Source of the DNA: Aquabacterium commune
GTDB lineage: Bacteria; Pseudomonadota; Gammaproteobacteria; Burkholderiales; Burkholderiaceae_C
NCBI RefSeq assembly: GCF_004362855.1
Contig: NZ_SNXW01000011.1
Location: 40,223-104,222, forward strand
Reading direction: 5' to 3'
DNA length: 64,000 nt
Every line of letters begins with the position of its first letter. Position 1 is the first letter of the stretch. The notes under the pieces are model-generated. The model was not told the DNA's origin. It made no database searches and saw nothing but the letters and a program-made list of their open reading frames with translations. Below, piece by piece: positions 19,509 through 29,558 of the stretch. Both the position numbers and the translations under genes were made by a program.

Positions 19509-20419
19509 GTCACGCGTCCACCGCCATGCCCGTCACCGCGACCACCGCCCTGGCCCGCGTCGCCTGCGCGCTCATCCTGGCCACCCCCACCCTGGCTGCG
19601 GCGCAGAGCTACCAGCTCACGGCCTACACCCGCGCCAACACCAACGACTTCCTGGGCAATGTGGGCAAGTCGGATTACCAAACCTTCGACTGGCAGGAAA
19701 AGCCCCAGGCACTGACCCTGAACGCCCTGGAGGCCCAATCGGCGGCCGGGGGCGGGGGCGCCACGGCGAGCTTCCTGGGCAGCATCGGCCTGCTCAAAGC
19801 CTACGCCTCGGCCACCTACCCCCGCTGCTGCGACGCGCAAGGCCACACCGTGGCCTACGGCTATGCCAATGGCACTGTGCAAGGCAGCTTCTTCGACACC
19901 CTTGTGGTCGGCGGTGGCGGGCTGGCAGCGGGCACCTCGGTGACGTACCGACTGGACTTGCGCATCGACGGTCAACTCAGCGCACCCGCCTTCGAATCGG
20001 GCGGGGCACTCAGCGCCGAGGGCGTCGCCGAAGCCAGGCTGGTGGACCGCGACAGCCGCCAGGAAGCCATCCTGCGCTGGGACGCGAAAAAACAGGCCAC
20101 GGGCATCTACAGCCTGAGCTTGCTCACGCAGGTGGGCCACACATTGAGCATCAGCGGCATGCTGTTCGCAGACGCCTATGTGGGCTCAGGGGCCGTGACG
20201 GCACGCAGCGCGGAGTCGGACTTCTACCACTCGGCCGGCTACACGCTGGCCCCATCGGTGGCGGGCCTGAACACCCTGGGTGCCAGCGGCCATGACTTTG
20301 CATCTGCCGTGCCGGAGCCGGGCAGCGCGCTGCTGACGGGCTGGGGTCTGGCAGCGTTATTCAACCAACGGCGACTTTGCCGCAGCGCCGCCATCCGGGC
20401 CAAATTCAACCGCGCTTGA
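19505..20419 (+). CDS. PEP-CTERM sorting-domain exported protein
   Basis: Exported protein of 304 residues with a signal peptide ([20 protein letters not shown]), a beta-rich, Gly/Ala-rich middle without a recognised domain, and a C-terminal sorting signal [19 protein letters not shown] followed by basic residues. PEP-CTERM proteins are processed by an exosortase and are linked to exopolysaccharide in biofilm-forming bacteria; no exosortase gene is in this window. The C-terminal tail (about 14 residues after the Arg pair) is longer than usual. The start overlaps the upstream small gene, and the 3' end overlaps hisD by 14 bases on the other strand. Confidence 0.8.
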   Translation: MSHASTAMPVTATTALARVACALILATPTLAAAQSYQLTAYTRANTNDFLGNVGKSDYQTFDWQEKPQALTLNALEAQSAAGGGGATASFLGSIGLLKAYASATYPRCCDAQGHTVAYGYANGTVQGSFFDTLVVGGGGLAAGTSVTYRLDLRIDGQLSAPAFESGGALSAEGVAEARLVDRDSRQEAILRWDAKKQATGIYSLSLLTQVGHTLSISGMLFADAYVGSGAVTARSAESDFYHSAGYTLAPSVAGLNTLGASGHDFASAVPEPGSALLTGWGLAALFNQRRLCRSAAIRAKFNRA

Positions 20420-21734
20420 GGCGGAACTCGGCCGCCTGGGCGTGGGCCTGCAGGCCTTCGCCATAGGCCAGCACCGCGGCGGTTTTGCCCAACACCTGGG
20501 CACCGGCCTCGCTCACCTCGATGAGGCTGGAGCGCTTCTGGAAGTCATACACGCCCAGCGGCGAGGAGAACCGCGCCGTGCCCGAGGTGGGCAGCACGTG
20601 GTTGGGGCCTGCGCAATAGTCGCCCAGGCTTTCGCTGGTGTAGGCACCCAGGAAGATGGCGCCGGCGTGCTTGAGCAGCGGCTCCCAGCGGTGCGGCTCG
20701 TTGCTGCTGACTTCCAGGTGCTCGGGCGCGATGCGGTTGCTGATGTCGCACGCCTCTTCCATGCTGCGCGTCAGGATCAAGGCGCCACGGCCCTCCAGCG
20801 AAGCGCGGATGATGTCGGCGCGGGGCATGGTGGGCAGCAGGCGGTCGATTTCGGCCTGCACTTTGGCGATGTAGGCGGCGTCGGGGCACAGCAGGATGCT
20901 TTGCGCCAGTTCGTCGTGCTCGGCCTGGCTGAACAGGTCCATGGCGACCCAGTCGGCCGGCGTGGAGCCGTCGGCCAGCACCAGGATCTCGCTGGGGCCG
21001 GCGATCATGTCGATGCCCACGGTGCCGAAGACGTGCTTCTTGGCACTGGCCACGTAGGCGTTGCCGGGCCCGGTGATTTTGTCCACCTTCGGGACGGTGG
21101 CCGTGCCGTAGGCCAGTGCGGCCACGGCCTGGGCGCCACCGATGGTGAAAGCGCGGGTGACGCCGGCCACATGGGCCGCGGCCAGCACCAGCGGGTTCTT
21201 CTCACCTTTGGGCGTGGGCACCACCATGATGATCTCGGCCACACCCGCCACATGGGCAGGGATGGCGTTCATCAGCACCGACGAGGGGTAAGCCGCCTTG
21301 CCGCCGGGCACGTAGATGCCCACGCGGTCCAGCGGCGTGACCTTCTGGCCCAGCAAGGTGCCGTCTTCGTCACGGTACTGCCAGCTCAGGCCACAGGCCT
21401 CCTTCTGCCGCTCGTGGTAGGCGCGCACGCGCTGGGCGGCCGATTCGAGCGCCTCGCGCTGCAGGGCAGGCAGGCTGTCGAAGGCGGCTTTCAGTTCAGC
21501 CTGGGTGAGCTCCAGTTCGGCCATCGATGCGGCCTGGACGTGGTCAAAGCGGCCCGTGTAGTCGAGCACCGCGGCATCGCCACGGGTGCGGACGTCGGCC
21601 AGGATGTCGGCCACGCGCTGCTCGATGGCCGAATCCGTCTCGGCAGACCAGTGCAGCACCTGCTGGAAAGCGGCCTCGAAGTCGGGCTGGGCGGTGGCGA
21701 GGTGACGGATGGAGACGGGCTTTGCAGCGGTCAT
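20406..21734 (-). CDS. hisD: Histidinol dehydrogenase HisD
   Basis: Zinc- and NAD-dependent enzyme oxidising histidinol to histidine, the last two steps. The 442-residue protein has [16 protein letters not shown], the zinc ligands in [11 protein letters not shown], and the catalytic region IAPEHLEV and [17 protein letters not shown]. It follows hisG by about 140 bases. The ATG lies inside a threefold 12-bp tandem repeat, so the exact N-terminus could vary between strains. It runs convergent to the PEP-CTERM gene with a 14-base overlap. Confidence 0.95.
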   Translation of the reverse strand: MTAAKPVSIRHLATAQPDFEAAFQQVLHWSAETDSAIEQRVADILADVRTRGDAAVLDYTGRFDHVQAASMAELELTQAELKAAFDSLPALQREALESAAQRVRAYHERQKEACGLSWQYRDEDGTLLGQKVTPLDRVGIYVPGGKAAYPSSVLMNAIPAHVAGVAEIIMVVPTPKGEKNPLVLAAAHVAGVTRAFTIGGAQAVAALAYGTATVPKVDKITGPGNAYVASAKKHVFGTVGIDMIAGPSEILVLADGSTPADWVAMDLFSQAEHDELAQSILLCPDAAYIAKVQAEIDRLLPTMPRADIIRASLEGRGALILTRSMEEACDISNRIAPEHLEVSSNEPHRWEPLLKHAGAIFLGAYTSESLGDYCAGPNHVLPTSGTARFSSPLGVYDFQKRSSLIEVSEAGAQVLGKTAAVLAYGEGLQAHAQAAEFRLKRG

Positions 21735-21759
21735 GGCAGCGGTGATGGCAGCAGTGATG
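21724..21759. repeat. Three 12-bp tandem repeats over the hisD start
   Basis: Units GCAGCGGTCATG, GCAGCGGTGATG and GCAGCAGTGATG follow head to tail. On the hisD strand the unit nearest the gene contains the ATG start and the other two have ATC in its place. The period is a multiple of three, so changes in copy number would keep the reading frame. Confidence 0.7.
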
Positions 21760-21877
21760 GCGAAAGGATCTCAGCAATCGCGGGCCCGCGGGGCCCTGTG
21801 CCGATCGGATCTGATGATGGAGGCGATAGGGCGAGCGGCAAGGCCCGGGCCGAGGTCAAGGTGGCTTCAACCCAGGG

Positions 21878-24220
<2,343 letters not shown>

Positions 24221-24284
24221 GGGGTGCTCGGTTCGGACGGGAGATCGGACGAAAAATGGGACGCAAACTGGGGGCGCGGACGGT

Positions 24285-25058
24285 TCAGTGCCGGATTTTG
24301 TAGCCCGTTTTCAGCAGGCGCAAGGCCACAGCGGCCACCGCGAGCGTGACGCTCAGCACCACCGCCAGGCTCAACCAGGGGCTGACGTCGCTCTGGCCGA
24401 AAAAGCCGCGACGGAATCCGTCGATCAGGTAGAAGAATGGGTTGAGGCGCGAGACGCCGTGCCAGAAATCGGGCAGGGAGTGCACCGAGTAGAACACGCC
24501 CGACAGGAAGGTCATGGGCAGGATGACGAAGTTCTGGAAGGCCGCCATCTGGTCGAATTTGTCAGCCCACAGCCCGGCGATCAGGCCCAGCGAGCCCAGC
24601 AGGCAGCCACCCAGCACCGCGAAGGTCAGCGCCCACAGCGGCTGCGCCATCTGGGGCGCGGCGAACACCACCGTGGCCAGCCAGACGCCCGTGCCGACCA
24701 TCAGGCCGCGCACCAACGAGGCGCCGACATAGGCCAGGAACCAGGCGCGGTGGGACAGCGGCGTCAGCAGCACGAACACGAGGTTGCCCGTGATCTTGCT
24801 CTGGATCAGCGAGGACGAGCTGTTGGCAAAGGCGTTCTGCAGCACCGACATCATCACCAGGCCGGGCACCAGGAAGGCCGTGTAGCCCACGCCGGGATAG
24901 ACCTGCACGTGGTTCTCCAGCACGTGGCCGAAGATGAGCAGGTAGAGCACGGCCGTCAGCACGGGCGCTCCGACGGTCTGCGCTGCCACCTTCCAGAAGC
25001 GCAGCACTTCCTTGACAAACAGCGGGCGGGCGCCCTGCAGGGATGCGAGCCAGCTCAT
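24285..25058 (-). CDS. ABC-2 type exporter permease
   Basis: Inner-membrane permease of 257 residues with about six hydrophobic spans and the ABC-2 signature region near LPMTFLSGVFYSVHSLP. The sequence resembles the YadH-type permeases that pair with a YadG-type ATPase. The start overlaps the stop of the ATPase gene by four bases. The substrate is unknown. Its position upstream of bolA-murA-his matches other Burkholderiales. Confidence 0.9.
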   Translation of the reverse strand: MSWLASLQGARPLFVKEVLRFWKVAAQTVGAPVLTAVLYLLIFGHVLENHVQVYPGVGYTAFLVPGLVMMSVLQNAFANSSSSLIQSKITGNLVFVLLTPLSHRAWFLAYVGASLVRGLMVGTGVWLATVVFAAPQMAQPLWALTFAVLGGCLLGSLGLIAGLWADKFDQMAAFQNFVILPMTFLSGVFYSVHSLPDFWHGVSRLNPFFYLIDGFRRGFFGQSDVSPWLSLAVVLSVTLAVAAVALRLLKTGYKIRH

Positions 25059-26026
25059 GCCGACACCCCCTGCGCGGAGGCAACCATGCCACCGTCCGGC
25101 GCCACAGCAGGCGGCGGTGGCGTCAGGCGGCCTTGCATGATGGCCAGGAACACATCTTCCAGGTCGGCGCGGCCCATCTCCAGGTCCTCGATGGCACAGC
25201 CGGCTTCGCGCAACGCCGCCAGCGTGTGCTCGACCTCGGCGGCATCGTGCGCGGGCAACTGCACGATGCGCCCGGTGATGCGGGCCTGCGCGGCCAGTGC
25301 AGGCGGCAGGGCCGCATCCGTCTTGAAGCGCAGCATGGTGGAGGCCGTGCCCGCCAGCAGGGCCGAGGTGCGGTCCAGCGCCACCAGCTGCCCCTGCTTG
25401 AGCATGCCGATGCGGTGGCACAGGGCCTCGGCCTCTTCCAAATAGTGCGTGGTCAGCAGCACGGTGTGGCCGTCCTTGTTGAGCTTGGCGATGAACTGCC
25501 ACAGCGTTTGACGCAGTTCCACATCGACGCCCGCGGTGGGCTCGTCCAGCACGATGACCGGCGGGCGGTGCACCAGGGCCTGGGCCACCAGCACGCGGCG
25601 CTTCATGCCACCCGAGAGCTGGCGCATGTTGGCCTCGGCCTTGTCAGCCAGCCCCAGGTGGGCCAGCAGCTCGTCGATCCAGTCGTCGTTGCGGCGCAGG
25701 CCGAAGTAGGCGCTCTGGATGCGCAGGGTCTCGCGCACCGAGAAGAAGGGGTCGAACACCAGCTCCTGCGGCACCACGCCCAAGGCGCGGCGGGCGGCGG
25801 CGTAGTCGCTCACCACATCGTGGCCCTGCACCGTGACGCGGCCAGACGTGGCGCGGCTGAGGCCCGCCAGGATGCTGATGAGGGTGGTTTTGCCCGCGCC
25901 GTTGGGGCCGAGCAGGCCGAAGAACTCGCCCTCGGCGATGTCGAAGCTCACGCCCTGCAGGGCACGGACCTCGCGGCCGGCGGAGGCAAAGGTCTTGGTG
26001 ACCTGCTGGAAGGAGATGGCATTCAT
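25055..26026 (-). CDS. ABC exporter ATP-binding subunit
   Basis: Cytoplasmic ATPase of 323 residues partnering the permease. Walker A is GPNGAGKTT, the ABC signature is LSGGMKRR, Walker B is VIVLDEPTAGVD, and the switch His is in LLTTHYLEE. The region after about 230 is a YadG-like C-terminal extension. The start MNAISFQQVTKTFA was preferred over an ATG four codons upstream because it begins at the usual position; neither has a strong ribosome site. Confidence 0.92.
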   Translation of the reverse strand: MNAISFQQVTKTFASAGREVRALQGVSFDIAEGEFFGLLGPNGAGKTTLISILAGLSRATSGRVTVQGHDVVSDYAAARRALGVVPQELVFDPFFSVRETLRIQSAYFGLRRNDDWIDELLAHLGLADKAEANMRQLSGGMKRRVLVAQALVHRPPVIVLDEPTAGVDVELRQTLWQFIAKLNKDGHTVLLTTHYLEEAEALCHRIGMLKQGQLVALDRTSALLAGTASTMLRFKTDAALPPALAAQARITGRIVQLPAHDAAEVEHTLAALREAGCAIEDLEMGRADLEDVFLAIMQGRLTPPPPAVAPDGGMVASAQGVSA

Positions 26027-26171
26027 GGAGGTCCGCATTCTAGAGAGGCCACCTTGCGCGCGCTGACCCCAGGTTTTTCAGGCCCTGTTTTGAGGGGGCT
26101 GCCGAGGGCTTGAGCGCATGGAACGGGTAGTAACATGGCCCGGCCTTGACACACCCACAGGAGACAAGAAC

Positions 26172-26429
26172 ATGTCCGATCTGCAAGCCCGCTTCGACCA
26201 GGCCCTGGCCGATTCCAAGCTGCTGCCCGCCAAGCCCGACAACAGCACCCTGCTGCAGATTTACTCGCTGTTCAAGCAAGGCAGCGTGGGCGATGTGCAG
26301 GGCGACCGCCCCGGCATGATGGATTTCGTGGGCCGCGCCAAGTACGACGCCTGGGCCAGCCTCAAGGGCAAGACCCAGGACGCCGCCAAGCAGGCCTACA
26401 TCGACCTGATCGAATCGCTGAAGAAGTGA
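26172..26429 (+). CDS. Acyl-CoA-binding protein
   Basis: Four-helix acyl-CoA carrier protein of 85 residues, a family best known in eukaryotes and also found in many betaproteobacteria. The signature region is intact: LLQIYSLFKQGSVGDVQGDRPGM in sense (Tyr and Lys contacts), then AKYDAWASLKGKTQDAAKQAYI. The ATG is preceded by GGAGACAAG. It probably buffers acyl-CoA for lipid or PHA metabolism; the next gene is PHA-linked, which agrees but does not prove it. Confidence 0.93.
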   Translation: MSDLQARFDQALADSKLLPAKPDNSTLLQIYSLFKQGSVGDVQGDRPGMMDFVGRAKYDAWASLKGKTQDAAKQAYIDLIESLKK

Positions 26430-26465
26430 ACGCGGACGGGTTGGGGCACGGGCCGAAGCGCAAGC

Positions 26466-26783
26466 TCAGGCCTGGCCCTCGGCCCTGTTCTGCGACTTCT
26501 CGATCAAGCGGCCCAGGCTCTTGGCCACTTCGGCCTCGATCATGGGCTTGAGCGCCGACATCATCATGCCGAGCTTGATGCTCAGGTCGAACTCGGTGCC
26601 CGTCACCTTCATCGTGCCTTTGACGCCCATGCGCTCGAAGGTGATGGTGTCCTGATCCGCGCCTTGCTGGTGCTGGCAAGTCAGGCCCAGCTGGGACGCC
26701 GAGGTGTCCACCCACTTCTGGGCCAGTTCACGGGCCTTGTCCAGGCCCAGGGTGTGCGATTGTTGGAACGTCACGTCGCTCAC
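26466..26783 (-). CDS. Polyhydroxyalkanoic acid system family protein
   Basis: Small (105-residue) protein of the family often found in PHA-granule gene regions; its biochemical role is not established. The GTG start (VSDVTFQQSHTLG) has AAGGAGA upstream. The core pattern is LDKARELAQKWVDTSASQLG, then TITFERMGVKGTMKVTGTEFDL, then a helical C-terminus. A longer in-frame reading exists upstream but has no family similarity. It is convergent with the acyl-CoA-binding protein gene. Confidence 0.82.
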   Translation of the reverse strand: MSDVTFQQSHTLGLDKARELAQKWVDTSASQLGLTCQHQQGADQDTITFERMGVKGTMKVTGTEFDLSIKLGMMMSALKPMIEAEVAKSLGRLIEKSQNRAEGQA

Positions 26784-26969
26784 GGCGGTCTCCTTGCAAA
26801 CTTGCCGAACTGGCTGGATCGCCCCGGGTGAATCCGCGGGCACCGCACTGTAAACCGGTCCGCGGCATCCGTGCGGCCGGCAGGACGCGGAGGTAAGATG
26901 AAGCGCCGCATGCATGTGCGCTGCCACTCGCCCGCTTTCGCCAGCCACGCTCGCCCTGCCTCAGACACC

Positions 26970-28202
26970 ATGACCGCATCAGCCACTGGTTCGCCCACCG
27001 GACTGCCCCCCACCGTTCTGCCCGAATTGCTGGACCAGGCCGAGGCCATCCGCGTGTTGCGCCGGGACATCCATGCCCACCCCGAGCTGTGCTTCGAGGA
27101 GGAGCGCACCGCTGACATCGTGGCGGGCACGCTGGCGTCTTTCGGCATCGAGGTGCGCCGCGGCTTGGGCAAAACCGGCGTGGTCGGTGTCATCCAGGGC
27201 TTGCGCCCGGGCCCGCGCGCCCTCGGCCTGCGTGCCGACATGGACGCCCTGCCCATGACGGAGCACAACACCTTCGCCCACGCCAGTCGCCACCACGGCA
27301 AGATGCACGCCTGCGGCCACGACGGCCACGTCGCCATGCTGCTGTCCGCGGCCCAGCACCTGGCGGCGCACCGCGATTTCGCAGGCACGGTGTATGTGGT
27401 GTTCCAGCCCGCAGAAGAAGGCGGCGGCGGCGCGCGGGAGATGGTCCGCGACGGCCTGTTCGAGCGCTTCCCGATGGACGCCATCTTCGGCATGCACAAC
27501 TGGCCCGGCATGCCCGTGGGCAGCTTCGCCGTGCGCAATGGGCCTTGCTTTGCGTCGAGCAACGAGTTCCACATCACCATCCGCGGCAAGGGCTGCCACG
27601 GCGCCATGCCGCACCTGGGCATCGACCCCGTGCCCGTGGCCTGCCAGCTGGTGCAGGCCTACCAGACCATCCTGACGCGCAATGTGCGGCCGGTGGAGAC
27701 GGGCGTCATCTCGGTGACCATGATCCAGGCCGGCGAGGCCACCAACGTCATCCCCGAATCGGTGGTGATGCAAGGCACGGTGCGCACCTTCACCACCGAG
27801 GTGCTGGACCTGATCGAAAACCGCATGCGCGAGATCACCCAGCAGCTGTGCGCGGCCTTTGGCGCCGAGGCCGATTTCAAATTCAGCCGCAACTACCCGC
27901 CCACCGTGAACCACGCTTTCGAGGCCCAGTTCGTGCGCGAGGTGATGGCTGAGCTGGTGGGCGCCGACCAGGTGCACGAGTTCGAACCCACGATGGGCGC
28001 GGAAGACTTCAGCTACTTCCTGCAGGCCAAGCCGGGCGCGTATTTCGTGATCGGCAATGGCGATGGCTCGCACCGCGAAGGCGGTCACGGTCTGGGGCCC
28101 TGCATGCTGCACAACCCCAGCTACGACTTCAACGACACGCTCATCCCCTTGGGCGCGACGCTGTGGGTGAAGCTGGTGGAACGCTGGCTGGCGCGGGCCT
28201 GA
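26970..28202 (+). CDS. M20D-family amidohydrolase (hippurate hydrolase-like)
   Basis: Metal-dependent amidase/deacylase of 410 residues. The metal-binding pattern is present: HAHPELCFEE, MHACGHDGHVAMLL, FQPAEEGGGGAREM, then the dimerisation domain around GKGCHGAMPHLG and the C-terminal EFEPTMGAEDFSYFL and CMLHNPSYDFND. These enzymes cleave N-acyl amino acids such as hippurate or IAA conjugates; the true substrate is not predictable. The start MTASATGSP was chosen over an upstream in-frame ATG lacking family similarity. Confidence 0.9.
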   Translation: MTASATGSPTGLPPTVLPELLDQAEAIRVLRRDIHAHPELCFEEERTADIVAGTLASFGIEVRRGLGKTGVVGVIQGLRPGPRALGLRADMDALPMTEHNTFAHASRHHGKMHACGHDGHVAMLLSAAQHLAAHRDFAGTVYVVFQPAEEGGGGAREMVRDGLFERFPMDAIFGMHNWPGMPVGSFAVRNGPCFASSNEFHITIRGKGCHGAMPHLGIDPVPVACQLVQAYQTILTRNVRPVETGVISVTMIQAGEATNVIPESVVMQGTVRTFTTEVLDLIENRMREITQQLCAAFGAEADFKFSRNYPPTVNHAFEAQFVREVMAELVGADQVHEFEPTMGAEDFSYFLQAKPGAYFVIGNGDGSHREGGHGLGPCMLHNPSYDFNDTLIPLGATLWVKLVERWLARA

Positions 28203-28237
28203 GCGCCCGACGCCAGCCCAAGGCACCATCCCAGGGC

Positions 28238-28951
28238 TCAATCCCAGGCGATGCGGTTCCACTGCAGGGCGCGGCTGCGCCAGTGTTCCTCGATGCTCTG
28301 CACGAAGTCGGGCCGCACGAGCTTGGCCCGCTGCAGCAGCCATTCGGCGTCTTCGTGGCGCACCACCACGCCTTCGAGCGAGCCCTCGCGGTAATGGCTG
28401 CGGTGGGTCTGCACCCACTCGGTCAACTCGGGCAGCGAGGTCTGGCCTGAGCTGACACGCGGCACCTCGCGCAGGCCCAGTTGCGTGGCCAGCGCGTGGC
28501 GTCGGCTTGTGCTCCAGAAGCGCTGCTCGGCGCGGTCGTACACATCGAAGGCCAGGAACCAGTCGGGCAAGGCGGCGTAGTCCAGCGAGTGCTGGGCCGC
28601 ACACCATTCGCCGAACAGCATCAGGGTGTCGCCCAGGGCGTCGAACAGCTCGCCTTCGCGCACGCTCAGCCACTCGTCCAGGCGCGCGAACTGGCCGCCA
28701 TAGGGCTTGTTGAGGTACTGGCCGCGGTTCTGCACGTGCAGCACGCCTTCGCTGGAAAACGAGATGCCCATGTTGGCGCCGTCGAGCTTTTCCTCGACGA
28801 CCACGGCATGGTGCAGCAAGGCCCGGGCCTCGTCGGGCGACAGCACCTTGTCATCGCGCGGCGTGCCGTTGGCCAGCCAGGCCAGGTGGGGCGTGTGGGG
28901 GAAGCGGAAGAAATCGTGGGCGCTGGAGGGGGTGTTCGTGGCGGTGTTCAT
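28238..28951 (-). CDS. RNA ligase family protein (Rnl2-like nucleotidyltransferase)
   Basis: ATP-dependent RNA ligase of 237 residues. All core nucleotidyltransferase motifs are visible: the adenylated Lys55 in EEKLDGANMG (motif I), VQNRGQYL (Ia), LFGEW at 112-116 (III), EGVVVRHE at 193-200 (IV) and AKLVR at 209-213 (V). The C-terminal FVQSIEEHW is also family-like. It has no added DNA-ligase or polynucleotide-kinase domain. It lies 15 bases after a PIN-nuclease gene on the same strand, so the two are probably one operon. A role in repairing or joining RNA ends is inferred. Confidence 0.85.
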   Translation of the reverse strand: MNTATNTPSSAHDFFRFPHTPHLAWLANGTPRDDKVLSPDEARALLHHAVVVEEKLDGANMGISFSSEGVLHVQNRGQYLNKPYGGQFARLDEWLSVREGELFDALGDTLMLFGEWCAAQHSLDYAALPDWFLAFDVYDRAEQRFWSTSRRHALATQLGLREVPRVSSGQTSLPELTEWVQTHRSHYREGSLEGVVVRHEDAEWLLQRAKLVRPDFVQSIEEHWRSRALQWNRIAWD

Positions 28952-28966
28952 GGCAAGGCTCCAGGC

Positions 28967-29518
28967 TCAGCGGCCGAACTTGTGCAGGTGGAACTGGTGG
29001 ACTTCGCGGTCGCACAGGAAGTGAACGGCCACGCCGACATCGGCCAGGCAGGGCGCCCAGTCCACCCATTTGGAGTCGGCCGCCTGCAGGATGGGCGGGT
29101 GCTGCGGGTGGCGGCAAGCCACGGCCACGAACTTGCGGTCGGCCGGGTCGAAGTCCCAGAGGCGCTCGTCGTGCGGGAAGTGGCGAAAGCCCCAGACCGG
29201 GTCGGCTTCCAGGTGCACCAACTCGCAGCGGCTGGCGTCGTTGACGTGGTGCAGCACCCAGCGCACGAAGGCATCGCCCGCGCCCTGCCCGGCTTGCGGG
29301 TTGGTCTTGTGGCGGTACTCGTGCAGGATCTCGAAGCCATCGTCCAGCACGATGCGGCCACACGCCATGATCTGTTCCAGCCAATCGCGGCAGGTCTGCA
29401 CGCAGGCCTCCGACACCGCCGGGTGCTGGCCGTTGGCCACGAGGATGACGTTGGTGTCAACCACGCACAACTCCGCGAACGGCGGCAAGGCAGGGGGCGG
29501 TGGAACGGGCGGCTTCAT
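28967..29518 (-). CDS. PIN-domain nuclease-like protein
   Basis: Predicted RNA endonuclease of 183 residues. The PIN acidic residues are all visible: Asp21 in VVDTNVILVANG, Glu63/Glu67 in the GFEILHEYRH helix, Asp127 in PADRKFVAVA, and Asp148 in AADSKWVDW. It lacks the small antitoxin partner usual for VapC toxins. Instead it is followed by the RNA ligase gene. The start MKPPVPPPPA opens a Pro-rich leader. It is divergent from gspA with only about 40 bases between. Confidence 0.8.
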   Translation of the reverse strand: MKPPVPPPPALPPFAELCVVDTNVILVANGQHPAVSEACVQTCRDWLEQIMACGRIVLDDGFEILHEYRHKTNPQAGQGAGDAFVRWVLHHVNDASRCELVHLEADPVWGFRHFPHDERLWDFDPADRKFVAVACRHPQHPPILQAADSKWVDWAPCLADVGVAVHFLCDREVHQFHLHKFGR

Positions 29519-29558
29519 GGCCTGATTCTGCCTCGCGTCGCGGGTATCCTTGGTGCCC

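Noticed and set aside
28967..29518. VapBC-type toxin-antitoxin system
   Set aside because: The PIN protein is longer than typical VapC, and no small antitoxin-like gene precedes it. Its partner is an RNA ligase.
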